Below, one piece after another: positions 21,340 through 32,642 of a stretch of 64,000 nucleotides of DNA (positions within the stretch are counted from its first letter, which is position 1; the number at the start of each line of letters is the position of its first letter). The position numbers and the translations under genes are program-made. Source of the DNA: Gautieria morchelliformis (lineage: Eukaryota; Basidiomycota; Agaricomycetes; Gomphales; Gomphaceae); the NCBI GenBank assembly GCA_015179125.1, contig WHVA01000001.1:62001-126000 (forward strand). The letters are read 5' to 3'. The notes beneath the pieces were generated by a model that was given only the letters and a program-made list of their open reading frames with translations, had not been told where the DNA came from and searched no databases.

Positions 21340-23535
21340 CTAGCCATATGAACACCCAAAGGGGTTGGATCGAGAAGCTGATGGGAGTAGTAACAAGCCA
21401 TCATACCGGGGAGGGGGCGTCGATCGTGTTGTGATGGCGTGCCTGTTGGCGAATGATGTGAGCAGTGAATCGTCGTTCGGTGAAATGTGAGGAAGGGAGA
21501 ACAGAGATGACATAGGGGAGGAGTGGTCGACATGGGGGGCAAAGCCGAGTGAACATGGGGGAGGAGTGGCGAAAGGGGAAATGGGGGTAGCAAGGTGCAG
21601 GAAGTGCACAAGCCATGACAATCTGATCATAGGAACACCATCGAAAGAGGGTTGAGCAGAGGAGGTGATAGGCCCAGTGATGACTACCAAGTCGGTCCAA
21701 AGACGTCGATCGTGCTCCAACAGCGTGGCTATGGTGAATTGTAAAGATGGCTTGGCGGTATCCGCTTGGGTGACAGGGCCAGTGTCCTCGCGGAGCATGG
21801 CTTCAACGGCCAGGTCCTCAGTCTGAGGAGGGGGCCGGAAGCGCGCCAGCTCTCAATTGAGCTGAGCGTGAGTGAGGGGTCGCGTCACCGCGGCCCTCAC
21901 ATGGCTGGTCTCAATGACCTTTTGTTGACCCTCGCGGGCGGTGCCACTGAATGCTGCGCCGGTGATGCTGCGTTGAACATAATGTTCAATGCGTGCCGCT
22001 CGCTCGCGAGTGACTCCCGTGTAGCGGGCCAACCATCTTGCGATCTCCACGAGTGGGATGTCAGGGCCGGCTCGGCCCTCCACGGGGAATGGGCCCGTGA
22101 TTGAGAGCCGCAGGGTGGTGCTCTGAGGCGTCAGCACTTCCCTGGCGTCAACGAGGCTCGACCATTGGTCTGTCAAGCTGAAGAGGTCGAGTAGCCTCGC
22201 CCTGAGAGGTGATGTGACCCCTTTGACCCGGGGCGCAAGGGCCTTCAACCACATCCAGACGCCCATGTCGTCTAGGTTGAAGGTGCCATCGGCGTTGTCA
22301 TGGATGGCGGATGGGATTCCTTCAGGGTTGTGTATCCAACCCTTCAGGATGGCCGCGATCTCATGCGGGGTACCGCCTGCTATCACGAGACAATCCCTTT
22401 TGGGATTGTGAGCGCGTTGTTCGCGCTCGATGCGTTTGAAGACGCCGATCATCTCGCGCGTACGTGCGATCTGCGGCATTTCTTTTGCCCGTGCTATGAG
22501 TTCGACGAAGTGTGGGTCGTCGAGCGGGCAGACGTCGTACCATTGAGTACGACGCTGTTGGGCCTTTCCTACCGGCCGTGGTAGGAGGCCCGTCTCGGAG
22601 ATCGGTGGGTCTCCGAGTGGTATGATCACTCCCTCCCCCAGGTAGGGAGGGTGAACTGTCCCCGCCGGCGGAGGAAGGGCCACGCCAGGCCCGATGTACT
22701 GGGCGTCGATCTGTGCTACCCGCCGCTGAAGGGCAGGGTCGTTGATGGTGTGCGACGATGACGCCGCTAGGTAAGCGCTGATCACGCTTTCCTTCGCCAT
22801 GGCTGGCCCATTGACGGTGTGGGGGGAGCCGCGCAATTTCTTGCGCTTTTTCTTCGGCTGCTCTGCCAGCCTCTGTGCCCGTTCGGGGTCGTACGTCTTC
22901 CAGATGGATGAGTCGGACTCCCATCCATATGGGACACCGTACGCCGAGTCGGAAGGCGCGCTCAGCCCTTCCGTCGTTGTCGTTGTCGGGGTCGGTGCCG
23001 TCGTGTGAGGTGATGATGGCCCGGCCACTGGGTCTGTGGCTGGGTCATGTCGTGGCCTTTTTGAAGCAGCGTGAACCAGGGTAACCTGGAGCTGGGCTGC
23101 ACTCAGCTGCTGCTCCAGTTCCTTGATCCTGGCATGCTCGGTTACGAGCACGTCGTCGCGGTCCTCGACCGCGCGTTCTAGCTCCTTGACCTCTTTTTTG
23201 AGGTCGTGGACGTCCCAGAGGGGCTCTTCTCGCGCGTCATGCGTGATGCCCCTTGGGAGCCATCCCCAAGCTGCATCGACGGCGTCGCTGATGTCTTCGT
23301 CCCGCAATTTGACCTTGCGGGTGCCGGTCACGGCCCTCAGGTGCGCGGCGTAGTCCGCACATGTTGCGCAGTCGTCCAGGTGGACGATGGTGAGGGTGTC
23401 CTCCCATCCCACGATCATCCAGTGCTCCTGGTCTATTGGAGAACGGAGAATGTCTGCGGCCCCCTGTCTCGGGGCCGTTGTTCGCATTGTGGACGTTGAT
23501 GGATCAATGTCCATCCTATCTTTGGGGGGCATCAT
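21340..23535 (-). pseudogene. Extra ORF downstream of pol in Ty3 element 2 (about 730 codons, one TGA)
   Basis: Starts at MMPPKDRMDIDPS 92 bp after the pol stop, on the same strand. It is open for 560 codons to TGA 21853-21855. The same frame continues open as ELARFRPPPQTED to 21340, so the TGA is probably a former CGA. Visible features: a predicted coiled coil (about residues 110-160), a P/T/S-rich segment, a basic KKKRKK stretch that could be a nuclear signal (about residue 235), and a C-terminal helical region ending GITHDAREE-like acidic/basic text earlier and LARYTGVTRERAARIEHYVQ later. It is not an envelope by eye: no signal peptide or membrane segment is evident. Function unknown. Confidence 0.6.
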
Positions 23536-23627
23536 CTTCGTGGGTAGATGATGGTGGTTGCTTCCAAGAAGCGATGCGCCCTCGGAAAGATCTGAGGCAA
23601 AAATTTAACCACGCCATGGCCGGCGCG

Positions 23628-26600
23628 TCACATGGTCTGCACGTGACAGACGCGTTTAGCGGCGTCTGGGAGGTTGCGTGGCTTGCCCACCCCCCGAAGC
23701 TCTAGATAGCTATCTAGGGCTTCAAGGTCCTTGCAGGACGACATGGGTTCCCATGTCACGTCGCCTAGGGTCCAACGGACCTGGAACTCCAGGTCCGTCG
23801 AGTTTATCCATCGATGTGCGATAATCCCGTCGACAAGCCACTCCTCATCGTCATTGGCTCCGAAGTCATAAAATGACTTGGCCTCATGACGAGGGAACAA
23901 TTCATCGTTGTTAGCCTCGTATCGCCGTACGAGGCTGGAATGGAAGACCGGTGAAATGAGACAGCTTTTCAGCTTGTCGGGAAGATCGAGGGTCACCGTC
24001 GAGGCGTCGTTGTGAGCCTCGATGACGCGGTACAGTCCGATGTACCGCGGGACTAGCTTTCTGGCTCTTCCTTTCAGGAGAGTTAGGTTTTGTGTCGAAA
24101 GGTAGACGCGGTCGTTGGCCGCGTACCTGTCGCTCGCCATACGTTTCTTATTCGCGTGAAACATTTGCGTCACTTGATGCTCTATGATTGCATCGTGTGC
24201 CCCCATCAGGTTCCATTTTGCCTGATGTGCAAACCGGGCCACCCCCTTGAACGGGGTGTCCACGGCTATGGGGAGGTCTATCCGCGGCATATAGCCGTGG
24301 TTCAGCTCAAAAGGTGCGAACCCTGTGGTCGCGCTGACGTTGCTGTTGAGGGCGACCTCAACCATTGGGCATTTAAATGCCCAATCCTTCTGATCGTCTC
24401 TGACGACAGCGTGCAATATCTGGCCGATCGAGTGGTTTTCCCGCTCGGTTGCTCCATCCGTTTGGGGATGAAAAGCAGTTGACATGAGGAGCTTAGTCCC
24501 CATGAGTCGCTGTAGTTCACGCCAGAAGATCGACCTGAACTTTGAGTCTCTGTCCAAGACGATGGAATCGGGAACTCCGTGTAGTCAGATGACCTCCTTC
24601 AGAAACAGCCAGGCTACTCCCTTGGCTGACACGCTCATCGTGGTTGGTACGAGGTGTACGAGCGACGTTAGTCGGTCGATGACTACCATCAGGTAGTCAC
24701 AGTCGTTGAATTTGGGCAGGGGCCCCATGAAGTCGATGCCAATCGACTGCCACAGCCTATCTGGAATGGGTAGGCTGTGTAGTAGGCCTTTGGGCCGTTG
24801 TGGCCCGGTTTTCATCATCTGACACCTCGCGCACGATGTGCAGAACACTTCTATGTCTGGGTTCATGCCCGGCCACCAATATGCTCTTCGAACGTAGTTT
24901 GAAGTCTTCAGATGGCCATAGTGGCCGACTATCTGATGTGCCCGATCGATGATAATTTCGATCAGCTTCCTTCCCCCTTGAAGAACAGAGCGGGGGACAG
25001 AAATGACGTCTCTTTTGAGCTGATTCTTAGTCCAGATCAGCCCGTCCCGGATCCCGAATCTCAGGTGCGCGTCTGGGTGCGCCATGATCTTTGTGAACAT
25101 GGTGTCCCTGTGGTACGCGTCTCGTAGGACCTTAGACAGGTCTACGCCTTGCTCGATGATCCGGCGCAGGGGCGCGCCGTCATTTCCTGTGGCGATGGCT
25201 CTGAACTCATCGTCATCGTCGCGGGACGCGGTGACGTTCGCGGGCTCTGGTGAGCCCTCGTTTAAAGCGGCGGCTTCCGTTACTCTCGCATCTGTCTTCT
25301 CAGCAAGGCGCTTAGAGCGTCTTGTCGCCACTGTTCGCAACTGGACATACCGGTCGGTGGGCAATAACTCACCGTCCGGGTCCAAACGCGCATCCGCGTT
25401 CACGAAGACATGGTCCGGGTGATTGTCATCACTCGTGTCGCTCTCGTAGTAGCGCGACAGGTAGTCCACTACCTTGTTCTCTATACCGTCAACATGAACG
25501 GTGTTGAAATTGAACCGGGAGAGAAACTCCCACCATCTGACCTGTCGGTCAGATAGGTTCTTCTGGGTCTCAAAGTACCCGAGCCCTTTGTGGTCTGTGA
25601 TGAGGGTGAACCTTTGCCCCAGCAGTTTGTCCTCCCATTTCATGAGAGCCTCGAGCACCGCGATCGTTTCGTGCTCATGAGTCCGGTAGTGTTGTTGAGC
25701 CACGCTGAACTTCTTTGACAAGAAGCCGGCTGGTCGACAAGTTTTCCAGTCGTGACCTTGGCCGTAGACTGCACCGACGCTAGCTTTTGATCCGTCGGTG
25801 ATCACCCAGATTGGCTCTGGGCACCTTGCGTCTACTGGACGCAGGATAGGGGCCTTACAGGCCAACGCCTTAATGCTTTGCCAGCATTTGTCGAGTAGTG
25901 GTGTCCATTCGAATGGACGGTTATTACGCGCACAGCCCGATAGTGGGGTGGTATATGCGCTAACATCTGGCATGTAGTGTGCCAGATACTGTACCAGCCC
26001 GAGGAAATGCTGGACGTCGTTGAACGTCCGTGGCCTGCGCCACTCGCCAATGCATTGCATCTTGTCCTCGTCGGCATGTACCCCTCAGCCATCAATCATC
26101 TGGCCGAGACACTCCATTCGGATGGAGTAGAGGTCCACCTTTTTCTTTCTCAGAAAGAGGTGATTCTTCCTCAGTCTGTCTAAGACAATGTAAAGGTGCT
26201 CTTCATGCTCTTTTATTGAGAGCGAGAATATGAAGATGTCGTCCACGTATACATGGACGAAGCGACCTATGCAGTTGCGGAAAATGGCTGTCATCAGCCG
26301 TTGGAATGTTGATGGGGCGTTACAGTCCCCCATCTGTATCACCTGGCTCCTGAAGGTGCCAAGGATCGTGGCAAAGGCTGTCTTTGCTACGGGATCCGGA
26401 TGGATCCGAATCTGCTCGTATGCTTCTGACATATCGAGTTCTGTTCGATATCGGCAGCGAGCCATGTCACTGCGAATGATATCTTCATCCGGGAAGGGCG
26501 TGACGTCCTTCACCGTGTTCTCATTCTGCTGGGGCAGATCGAAGACGGTTCTCAACATACCATTCTTCTTCGGCACACACAGCATGGGCACTGCCTGCTG

Positions 26601-27449
26601 TGCTACTGCCGGAATCCACCACTTTGCAGTGGTGTATCGCTCTATCTTAGCCGACAGTTCCTCTCGGAAGTGTTCGGGGCATTTCGGTAGTCAATACCGC
26701 ATGTGCTTGTTGGGATCGATGAGGTTGATCTCATGGTTGCTCTCCCGTAGTGGCGGGAGTTCTAGTGGAATTCCACTGACGTAGTGGCGGGAGTTCTAGT
26801 GGAATTCCACTGACTAGGTCAGTGATTTGTTCCATCCATTCCTCGCGGAGTGAGGAAGGTCATCATCCGTGAGGATGATGGTGGTGGTTGACTTAGATGC
26901 CATTAGGCGCTGTTGGCGTCTATTAGGCCCCGCGGCGCACGGGCCCGCTTTCCTCTTTCCTATCGCTTTCACCGTTAGGTGAGAGCGTCTCTCCCTACGG
27001 TTGTAGGGTGAGTTCGAGGACGGGTCGTCCCACGACTCGTCCTCCTGGCTTCAATGAGCCAGGTTCGGCTTCGGTGCCTGGGTGATCCTGCTCACCCGTG
27101 GCCCTTTGTCCTCGTTCGTCGATTCGTCGTTGTCGAATGAGACCTTGTCTGTGGGGATCACTTCATTCCCCTTGCGAATCGTCCTGGGCTCGAGAAGTCC
27201 AGGGTTATGCCGAATCTCCTTAGGAACGGTGTCCCTAAGATCGCATCGTAATATTCGACATTCGCTACGTCGAAATATTCGTCGTATGTCTCGCGACCAA
27301 ATTTGATGGTCGTGTTCATTCCATAGTTGATCGTGGAATGGCTGCCTATGCAGGCTAGCTGCAGCGCGATTGGGTGCTCCAGGGAGAATGTCTTCATCCC
27401 TGTAGCTCGCGTGAATTCGGGGGATAGCAATACCCCTTCGCTGCCGCTA
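23628..27449 (-). pseudogene. Ty3 element 2 pol: protease C-part, RT, RNase H, integrase, chromodomain
   Basis: From 27449 downward: protease remainder starting at SGSEGVLLSPEF (to 27158); a frameshifted stretch; then RT from about 26790 with VPKKNGMLRTVFDLPQQN and YVDDIFIFS. RNase H follows with TDGSKASVGAVYGQ and TDHKGLGYFETQ (26000-25500), then the integrase zinc finger (HxxxH/CxxC, about 24900-24830), the integrase core with DFMGPLP, LDRDSKF and HPQTDGATERENH, and a chromodomain with VRWTLGDVTWEP (about 23790-23740). TGA stops at 26691-26693, 26085-26087 and 24585-24587 each fit CGA in the expected protein. Not functional as it stands. Confidence 0.9.
26747..26814. repeat. 34 bp tandem duplication inside pol
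   Basis: GTAGTGGCGGGAGTTCTAGT and the following bases are repeated twice exactly, starting at 26747 and 26781. 34 is not a multiple of three, so it adds a frameshift ahead of RT. Confidence 0.9.
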
Positions 27450-27849
27450 TCAATAGTATAAAGATGGGTGCGTGGGTGGTTGTGGGGGTGTTTGTGTTTT
27501 ACGTAATCCTGACTAAGATGCAAACAAACCACGCATCCAACTTTCTACTGACAACGCGCGGTGCAGTGAGCGCCCCTGGTCACGTGACCAGTTCGCGTCC
27601 AACGCTGCTGCGCGCGCACCCACCTTCCCTCAACCCTCCTGCTGCCATTTCCTCTGGTTCAACTGGCAACCTCTGGCTCTCCTGCCCACTGTCTCTGTGC
27701 CTGCTGGATCTGTCTGTCTGCTGCTGGCTCTCTGCATCTGGATCTCTGTCTGGCTCTCTGTGTCTGGCTCTCTGTGTCTGTTTCTGGCTCTCTCTTTCTC
27801 TGCTGGTGGGTCTGTCTGTCACTGCTGGTAACTTTTATTTCTCTACAGT

Positions 27850-29230
27850 CCCCTCAGGTATTTCTTCCAATATTTTCGCTTTTTTAACTCTTTTTTTACT
27901 TCTTTTCAGCCTAGGGTGCTCCTCTCATTGCCTCCCATCTTTCCTGATGCCTCTGGTGTGTTTTCTACTTCTCATATCTGTCATTTCCTGCAATAATTTT
28001 CGCTTTTTTATCCTCTTTTTTTTTTCTTTTTCCTTTTCTTCTTCAGTCCATGTTCCTCCTCTCAGTGCTCCCACTTTTCCTGTCAGTCATGGCTGCATCT
28101 GGTGTGTGTGTTGCTACCATATTTGTGTTGTTTTGATATTTATTAGGATCAGCTTCTCTCCATGGTAAGTATTGCTATTTCTTGCCATAATTTTCGCTTT
28201 TTTAATCTCTTTTTGCCTTTGTTTCTCCTCTCATTGCCTCCCACCTTTCTTGGCCATCATTACAGTCCCTGTTGTGTTTTTTCTGTCATTTCTTCCAATA
28301 ATTTTCGCTTTTTTATCCTCTTTTTGCCATCTTTTCAGCCCAGGTTCCTCCTCTCTATGCCCCCCACCTTTCCTGTCTGTTATTTCTGCATCTGGTGTGT
28401 GTCCTGCTATCATATTTTTGTGTTTTTTTTTTATATTTATTAGGATCACCTTCTCTCCATGGTATTTCTTCCAACATTGTCGCTTTTTTAACCACTTTTT
28501 GACTTTTTTTCAACCTAGGTTGCTCCTTTCATTGCCTCCCAACTTTCCTTATGCCTCTGGTGTGTTTTCTACATCTCATATCTGTCATTTCCTGCAATAA
28601 TTTTCGCTTTTTTAATCCTCTTTTCTTTTCTTTTTTTTTTTTTTTTTCTTCAGCCCAGGTTCCTCCTCTCGGTGCACCCACCGTTCCTGTCAGTCATGGC
28701 TGCATCTGGTGTGTGTGTTGCTATCATATTTGTGTTGTTTTGATATTTATTGGGATTAGCTTCTCTCCATGGTAAGTATTGCTATTTCTTGCTATAATTT
28801 TCGCTTTTTTAATCTCTTTTTGCCTATGTTGCTCCTCTCATTGCCTCCCACCTTTCTTGGCCACGATTACTGCCTCTGGTGTGTTTTTTCCTTATCATAT
28901 CTGTCATTTCTTCCAATAATTTTCGCTTTTTTATTCTCTTTTGGCCTTCTTTTCAGCCCAGCTTCCTCTCAGTGCCTCCCACCTTGCCTGTCTGCCATTG
29001 CTGCATGTGGTGTGTTTCTTGCTATCATATTTATGTTGTTTTGATATTTATTAGGATCAGCTTCTATCCATGGTATTTCTTGCACTAATTTTCGCTTTTT
29101 TACCCTCTTTTTGACTGCTTTTCAGCCTATGTTGCTCCTCTCATTGCCGCCCACCTTTCATGGGTATCATTACTGGCTCTGATGTGTTTTTTCCTTATCA
29201 TTTCCAATAATATTCTCTTTTTTATTCTCT
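27850..29230 (+). repeat. T-rich tandem repeat with about 610 bp higher-order period
   Basis: The word TTTTCGCTTTTTT recurs at about 27876, 28000, 28194, 28305, 28480, 28614, 28801, 28923, 29092 and (degenerate) 29214. Neighbour spacing alternates between about 120 and 185 bp, pairs are about 290-320 bp, and groups of four repeat at 600-618 bp. Between them TGCCTCCCACCTTTC-like and CTCTCCATGG words recur. Confidence 0.8.
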
Positions 29231-29569
29231 TTTGGTTTATTTTTTTTTATTTTTATTTTTATTTTTATTTTCTGCCCAGGTTCCTCCTCTTAGTGTCTCA
29301 CAGCCTGTCTGCCATTGCTGCATCTGGTGTGTGTCTTCTATCATATTTGTGTTGTTGTGATAATTATTAGGATCACTGCCTCTTTTTTTAATTGTTATTT
29401 AATTTTTTAAATTTTTGTGTATATATGTGTACTGTAGAGTTGTAAAATCAAATATTGAAAAATTTCCTTGACTTTGCTAAAAATTGATGACAACAGCTGC
29501 TTGCAGTAAACTCTCTGACATTTATTTATTTCCTCTTGCCCCTACAATAATTTCACTTTTAGGCTCTTG

Positions 29570-29740
29570 GGGATATGCCATGTATGGAGGACATACTACA
29601 GACAAGGGACATGCTACACTTGGTCAAGGCAGGCTATACACAGGGACACACTATACATTGGGGAATGCAGGCTATACACAGGGGCATGCTACTCATGGGG
29701 ACACACTGCACATTGGGGAACGCAGGCTATACACAGGGAC
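29570..29740 (+). repeat. GGACATGCTACAC-type tandem array, left part
   Basis: Imperfect repeats of GGACAYRCTACA and GCAGGCTATACACAGGG. The array is interrupted by the solo LTR and resumes at 30360. Confidence 0.75.
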
Positions 29741-30359
29741 TGTTACGTAGCAAGATTTCCACAAGTCAGAACTAGAAAGGACAACGGCTTCAACTTATAT
29801 GTTGCGCCCCCAATGAACTATCATCCTAGGTATTTCGGATCGCGAGTCAGAAGTTGGGTCGGAAGGCGGAAGGGGGAGAGACAGAGGTCTTGCAAAACTC
29901 ACTGTGCTAAGGACAGGAGATAGAGCGAAGGAAATCACATATTGAAGGCGATTATCTGATTGCAGAATAACGAGCATGCATGAGGGGTTGTTATACAAAG
30001 AGCTGAGACAACATGTAATAGGGTAGTACTAAGCAAATTCCGGAGGGAGCGGCAGTTGGATAGACATACAGGGTAAACAACTAATTGGGAACAAAGGACT
30101 ACAAGGGGGTGCAGGGTAGGGTAAAGAACAATGGCAAAAGAACAAGGGGTCAGAAAGTATATCTGACATAACAAAACAACAAGACTCCAAAGGGGGCTGG
30201 ACATATGGTCTTGCTGTGCTGCGAGGCGAGTCTGGTGGGTCAGAGTAATAGAGTCGAAAGAACAAAGGATATCACAAGGGGCGGGAATGTTGGGATTATT
30301 GGAGGGGTGGAATGTGAGTGGAACTGAGTGTCGGAAGTCAGAACTGCATGGTCGTAACA
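29741..30359. mobile_element. Solo LTR of the Ty3 element 1 family inside the Helitron
   Basis: 619 bp, TGTTACG...CGTAACA, with flanks GGGAC (29736-29740) and GGGAT (30360-30364): a 5 bp target duplication with one change. It gives the uninterrupted form of the LTR at 2397-3645 and was inserted after the tandem array had formed. Confidence 0.9.
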
Positions 30360-30364
30360 GGGAT

Positions 30365-30480
30365 ACGCTACAATGGGGACACACTACACATCCGGGACAC
30401 ACTACACATCCGGGACACACTACACATCCGGGACACACTACACATCCGGGACACACTACACATCCGGGACACACCACAAA
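30365..30480 (+). repeat. 18 bp minisatellite, about six copies
   Basis: The unit GGACACACTACACATCCG is repeated head to tail almost without change (30378-30470). Because the period is a multiple of three it gives repetitive open frames, which are not evidence of a protein. Confidence 0.9.
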
Positions 30481-31096
30481 CAAGGGACATGCTATACATG
30501 ATATACTTCAGGGGACATGCTGTGCACACAATACTTGAGTGCTTATGCAGAATGGTATGCAATATCAAGACACACTACACTCAGGTAATGCATGCCATAA
30601 ATGGGGACATGCTACACATGAGGGGCACGCAGACATGGGAGAAATGTGTGGAGACATTACCTACCCAGATGTGTTACTTGGAGCTACATTCAATTGTGAT
30701 AAGATGCATTTTACTTATCCCAAGTTTCATTTACCCAATGTGTTTGGCCTAACCCCTGGGCAAAGCATGGGTCCCCACCCTAGCAGTGGTCCCAGCGCAT
30801 CCAGGCTTATACCACAGGTCCCAGATGGTCCTTACCCAGTGGTGTGCCACATCCAGGCATATCCTGGTATGCAGCATAGGAATAGACTTGCAATATGCAG
30901 TATTTTCCCATGGGCAGATTTACATTGCACTAATTGGAACAGAGTCCATGTTCTTTAGGCTTTAGGGGAGGGGAATACAACATCTAATATTGTATACAAA
31001 GAGGTGCTGCTAAAGCCTGATTAAATATGTAGTTTCATTTCATCAAATAATTCTTTAATTCTATTAACTACCCATGTGCAATGTTAACCTTAACTC

Positions 31097-31127
31097 ACCC
31101 GGTGCGAAGCACGGGTCTATTGGCTAG
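31097..31127 (+). terminator. Helitron 3' terminal hairpin and CTAG end
   Basis: The ACCC/GGGT and GTGC/GCAC stem with one bulged G and a GAA loop (31097-31116), then seven bases, then CTAG. This is the transposition terminator structure, not a transcription terminator. Confidence 0.85.
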
Positions 31128-32560
31128 TCTAGCAGGCAGTGGGCTTTTACGCCGTTTATTTCCCAGTACCCCGATAGGGTACGGTTCTCACTGCGCGGAC
31201 GCGTTGGCCGCGTCCTGTGTTTGCTTCGGTGGTGATACACCGGCTCGGCCACCTTGTCTGGCGTGACCGATGTGCGTGCCGCCATGACCTTCGTGGCGGT
31301 TTCGTCTTCCAGTGCGAATCTGATCGCGCTGCACCTGTGGGTGGTGTCTTCCACCTCTTCGTCCCATTCATAGTATTGGGACGGCTCAGGGTCCCACTCT
31401 TCAGCGGGCGCATCTCCGTTATCCGGAGTGTCGTTGGGTTGGGGATCACCCTCCCCCTCTTCATCAATCTGTTGAAGAGAGTTTTGACCGAGATCCGTCT
31501 CCGGATCCTCGGCTTCATCGTCGTGCCTCACGGCCGCTGTCCTTATACCGGTCCTAAGCCGGGGGCACTCTGCCTTCTTGTGGCCAGGTTGGCCGCATTC
31601 AAACCATGTGGTGTTGCTTTGGCTGCCGCTGGGCCTGTCGTTGGGCCGGCCCGACGTTTTCGTCGGTGGGGCAGGTCGTGGGGATGACCCTGACACTTGA
31701 GGCTGTTTAGCTTCAGGCGGGCGTCCAGCTTGTGCTGGGCGTGAGGGCGGTAGCCGTTGTCCTGCTCCGCTTCTTGTGAACAGGCTGGGCCTGGTCAGGC
31801 CTGTTTGTGTCAACAGCTTGCTCCCTGTGAGCCGGGCAGCGCTTGCCGTTGCTGCTGCGCTTTTTGCGTGGCGCATCCCCATGTTGTATCGGGAAGCCTC
31901 CTCGATCATCCAGGCCGTCTCGAAGAGTTGCTCGATTGAGCTGCTCTCAGCATTATAGCCCTTTTTGAGGACCTCGTTGCGCAGCGTTTCGCGCAGCGCC
32001 GATATGAACCGTCTCCAGGACGTGTACTCGTCTGGCGGCTGTATCATACATGCTGTGTATTTCGTGAGCTTGTTCAGCATCTCCTGAAAGGTTTTCATGC
32101 CTTGCATGACCGCGCCGAATGTATTCGATGCGTGACAGTATGTCAGTGTGTGCAGGAACCTTTTTTGAAGGCCTTGCATCACGGTTTCCAGCGTCCAGCT
32201 GCGGACCTGGCGATTGAAGCGTTCAACGTTTCGAAGGAACCACTCCTGGGCTTCGCCGGTGAGGCGAGTACCCACATAGCCGACCTGCATGTCAATGCTG
32301 GTTGGCCCTAGGAGGCAATTCATTTTTAGCCATCGTAGGATGGCCACCATGAAGACTTCAAACTCTTCGAGGTCCGATCCCCCTGCATATGGCTCGGGGT
32401 GGGCCAATTTTACGCCGGCCTTCGCTAGCACAGACTTCTCCGGGTCTGTGTCCGTGGCGTCTGCTAATGCCACGCGGATCATCCGTGTGATCCCATCATA
32501 CGGCTCCATTGGTACGACGTCGGCCTGGTCAGGGATTCCCTGGCCTTCCGTTGGGGCCAT
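31128..32560 (-). pseudogene. Ty3 element 2 gag with start of protease
   Basis: ATG 32558-32560 (MAPTEGQGIPDQ). A Retrotrans_gag-like domain with AEAQEWFLRNVERF-type text follows (about residues 60-200). A P/S/T-rich linker precedes a zinc-knuckle-like WFECGQPGHKKAEC, in which the first Cys is Trp (TGG), so metal binding is probably impaired. After an acidic region the frame runs to HCLLD, the first Asp of the protease motif, and ends there because the Helitron begins. In the uninterrupted element gag and protease were one continuous frame. Confidence 0.85.
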
Positions 32561-32642
32561 GGATCGCTCGTGCAGTTGTGACGCCGCGCGGGGTAGGCTG
32601 TTATGTGCCCTGACGGGCCCCGGGCCCGGATCGGGCTCGGGA

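Larger units (their letters stand above)
27450..31127 (+). mobile_element. Non-autonomous Helitron, 3,678 bp
   Basis: The 5' end is TC (27450-27451) after host A (27449). The 3' end is CTAG (31124-31127) before host T (31128). An 8 bp-stem hairpin (31097-31116, loop GAA) ends 11 nt before the terminus. No target duplication: joining 27449 to 31128 restores an uninterrupted protease frame around the D-S-G active site. These are the hallmarks of canonical Helitrons. No Rep/helicase gene is present, so it depends on another copy. It carries a T-rich higher-order repeat, short tandem arrays and a solo Ty3 LTR. Confidence 0.9.

Noticed and set aside
21340..23535. Envelope gene interpretation of the ORF after pol
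   Set aside because: No signal peptide, membrane anchor or furin-like site is visible; coiled coil and basic stretch fit other roles.
27580..28775. Phe/Ser/Leu-rich open frames in the T-rich Helitron repeat
   Set aside because: Produced by low-complexity pyrimidine repeats; the periodicity is structural, not coding.
30378..30480. Repetitive hexapeptide (GHTTHP or RDTLHI) reading frames
   Set aside because: They follow directly from an 18 bp tandem repeat. No start context or flanking coding sequence was seen.
30361..30480. CRISPR array
   Set aside because: The repeats are contiguous with no spacers, and the genome is eukaryotic.
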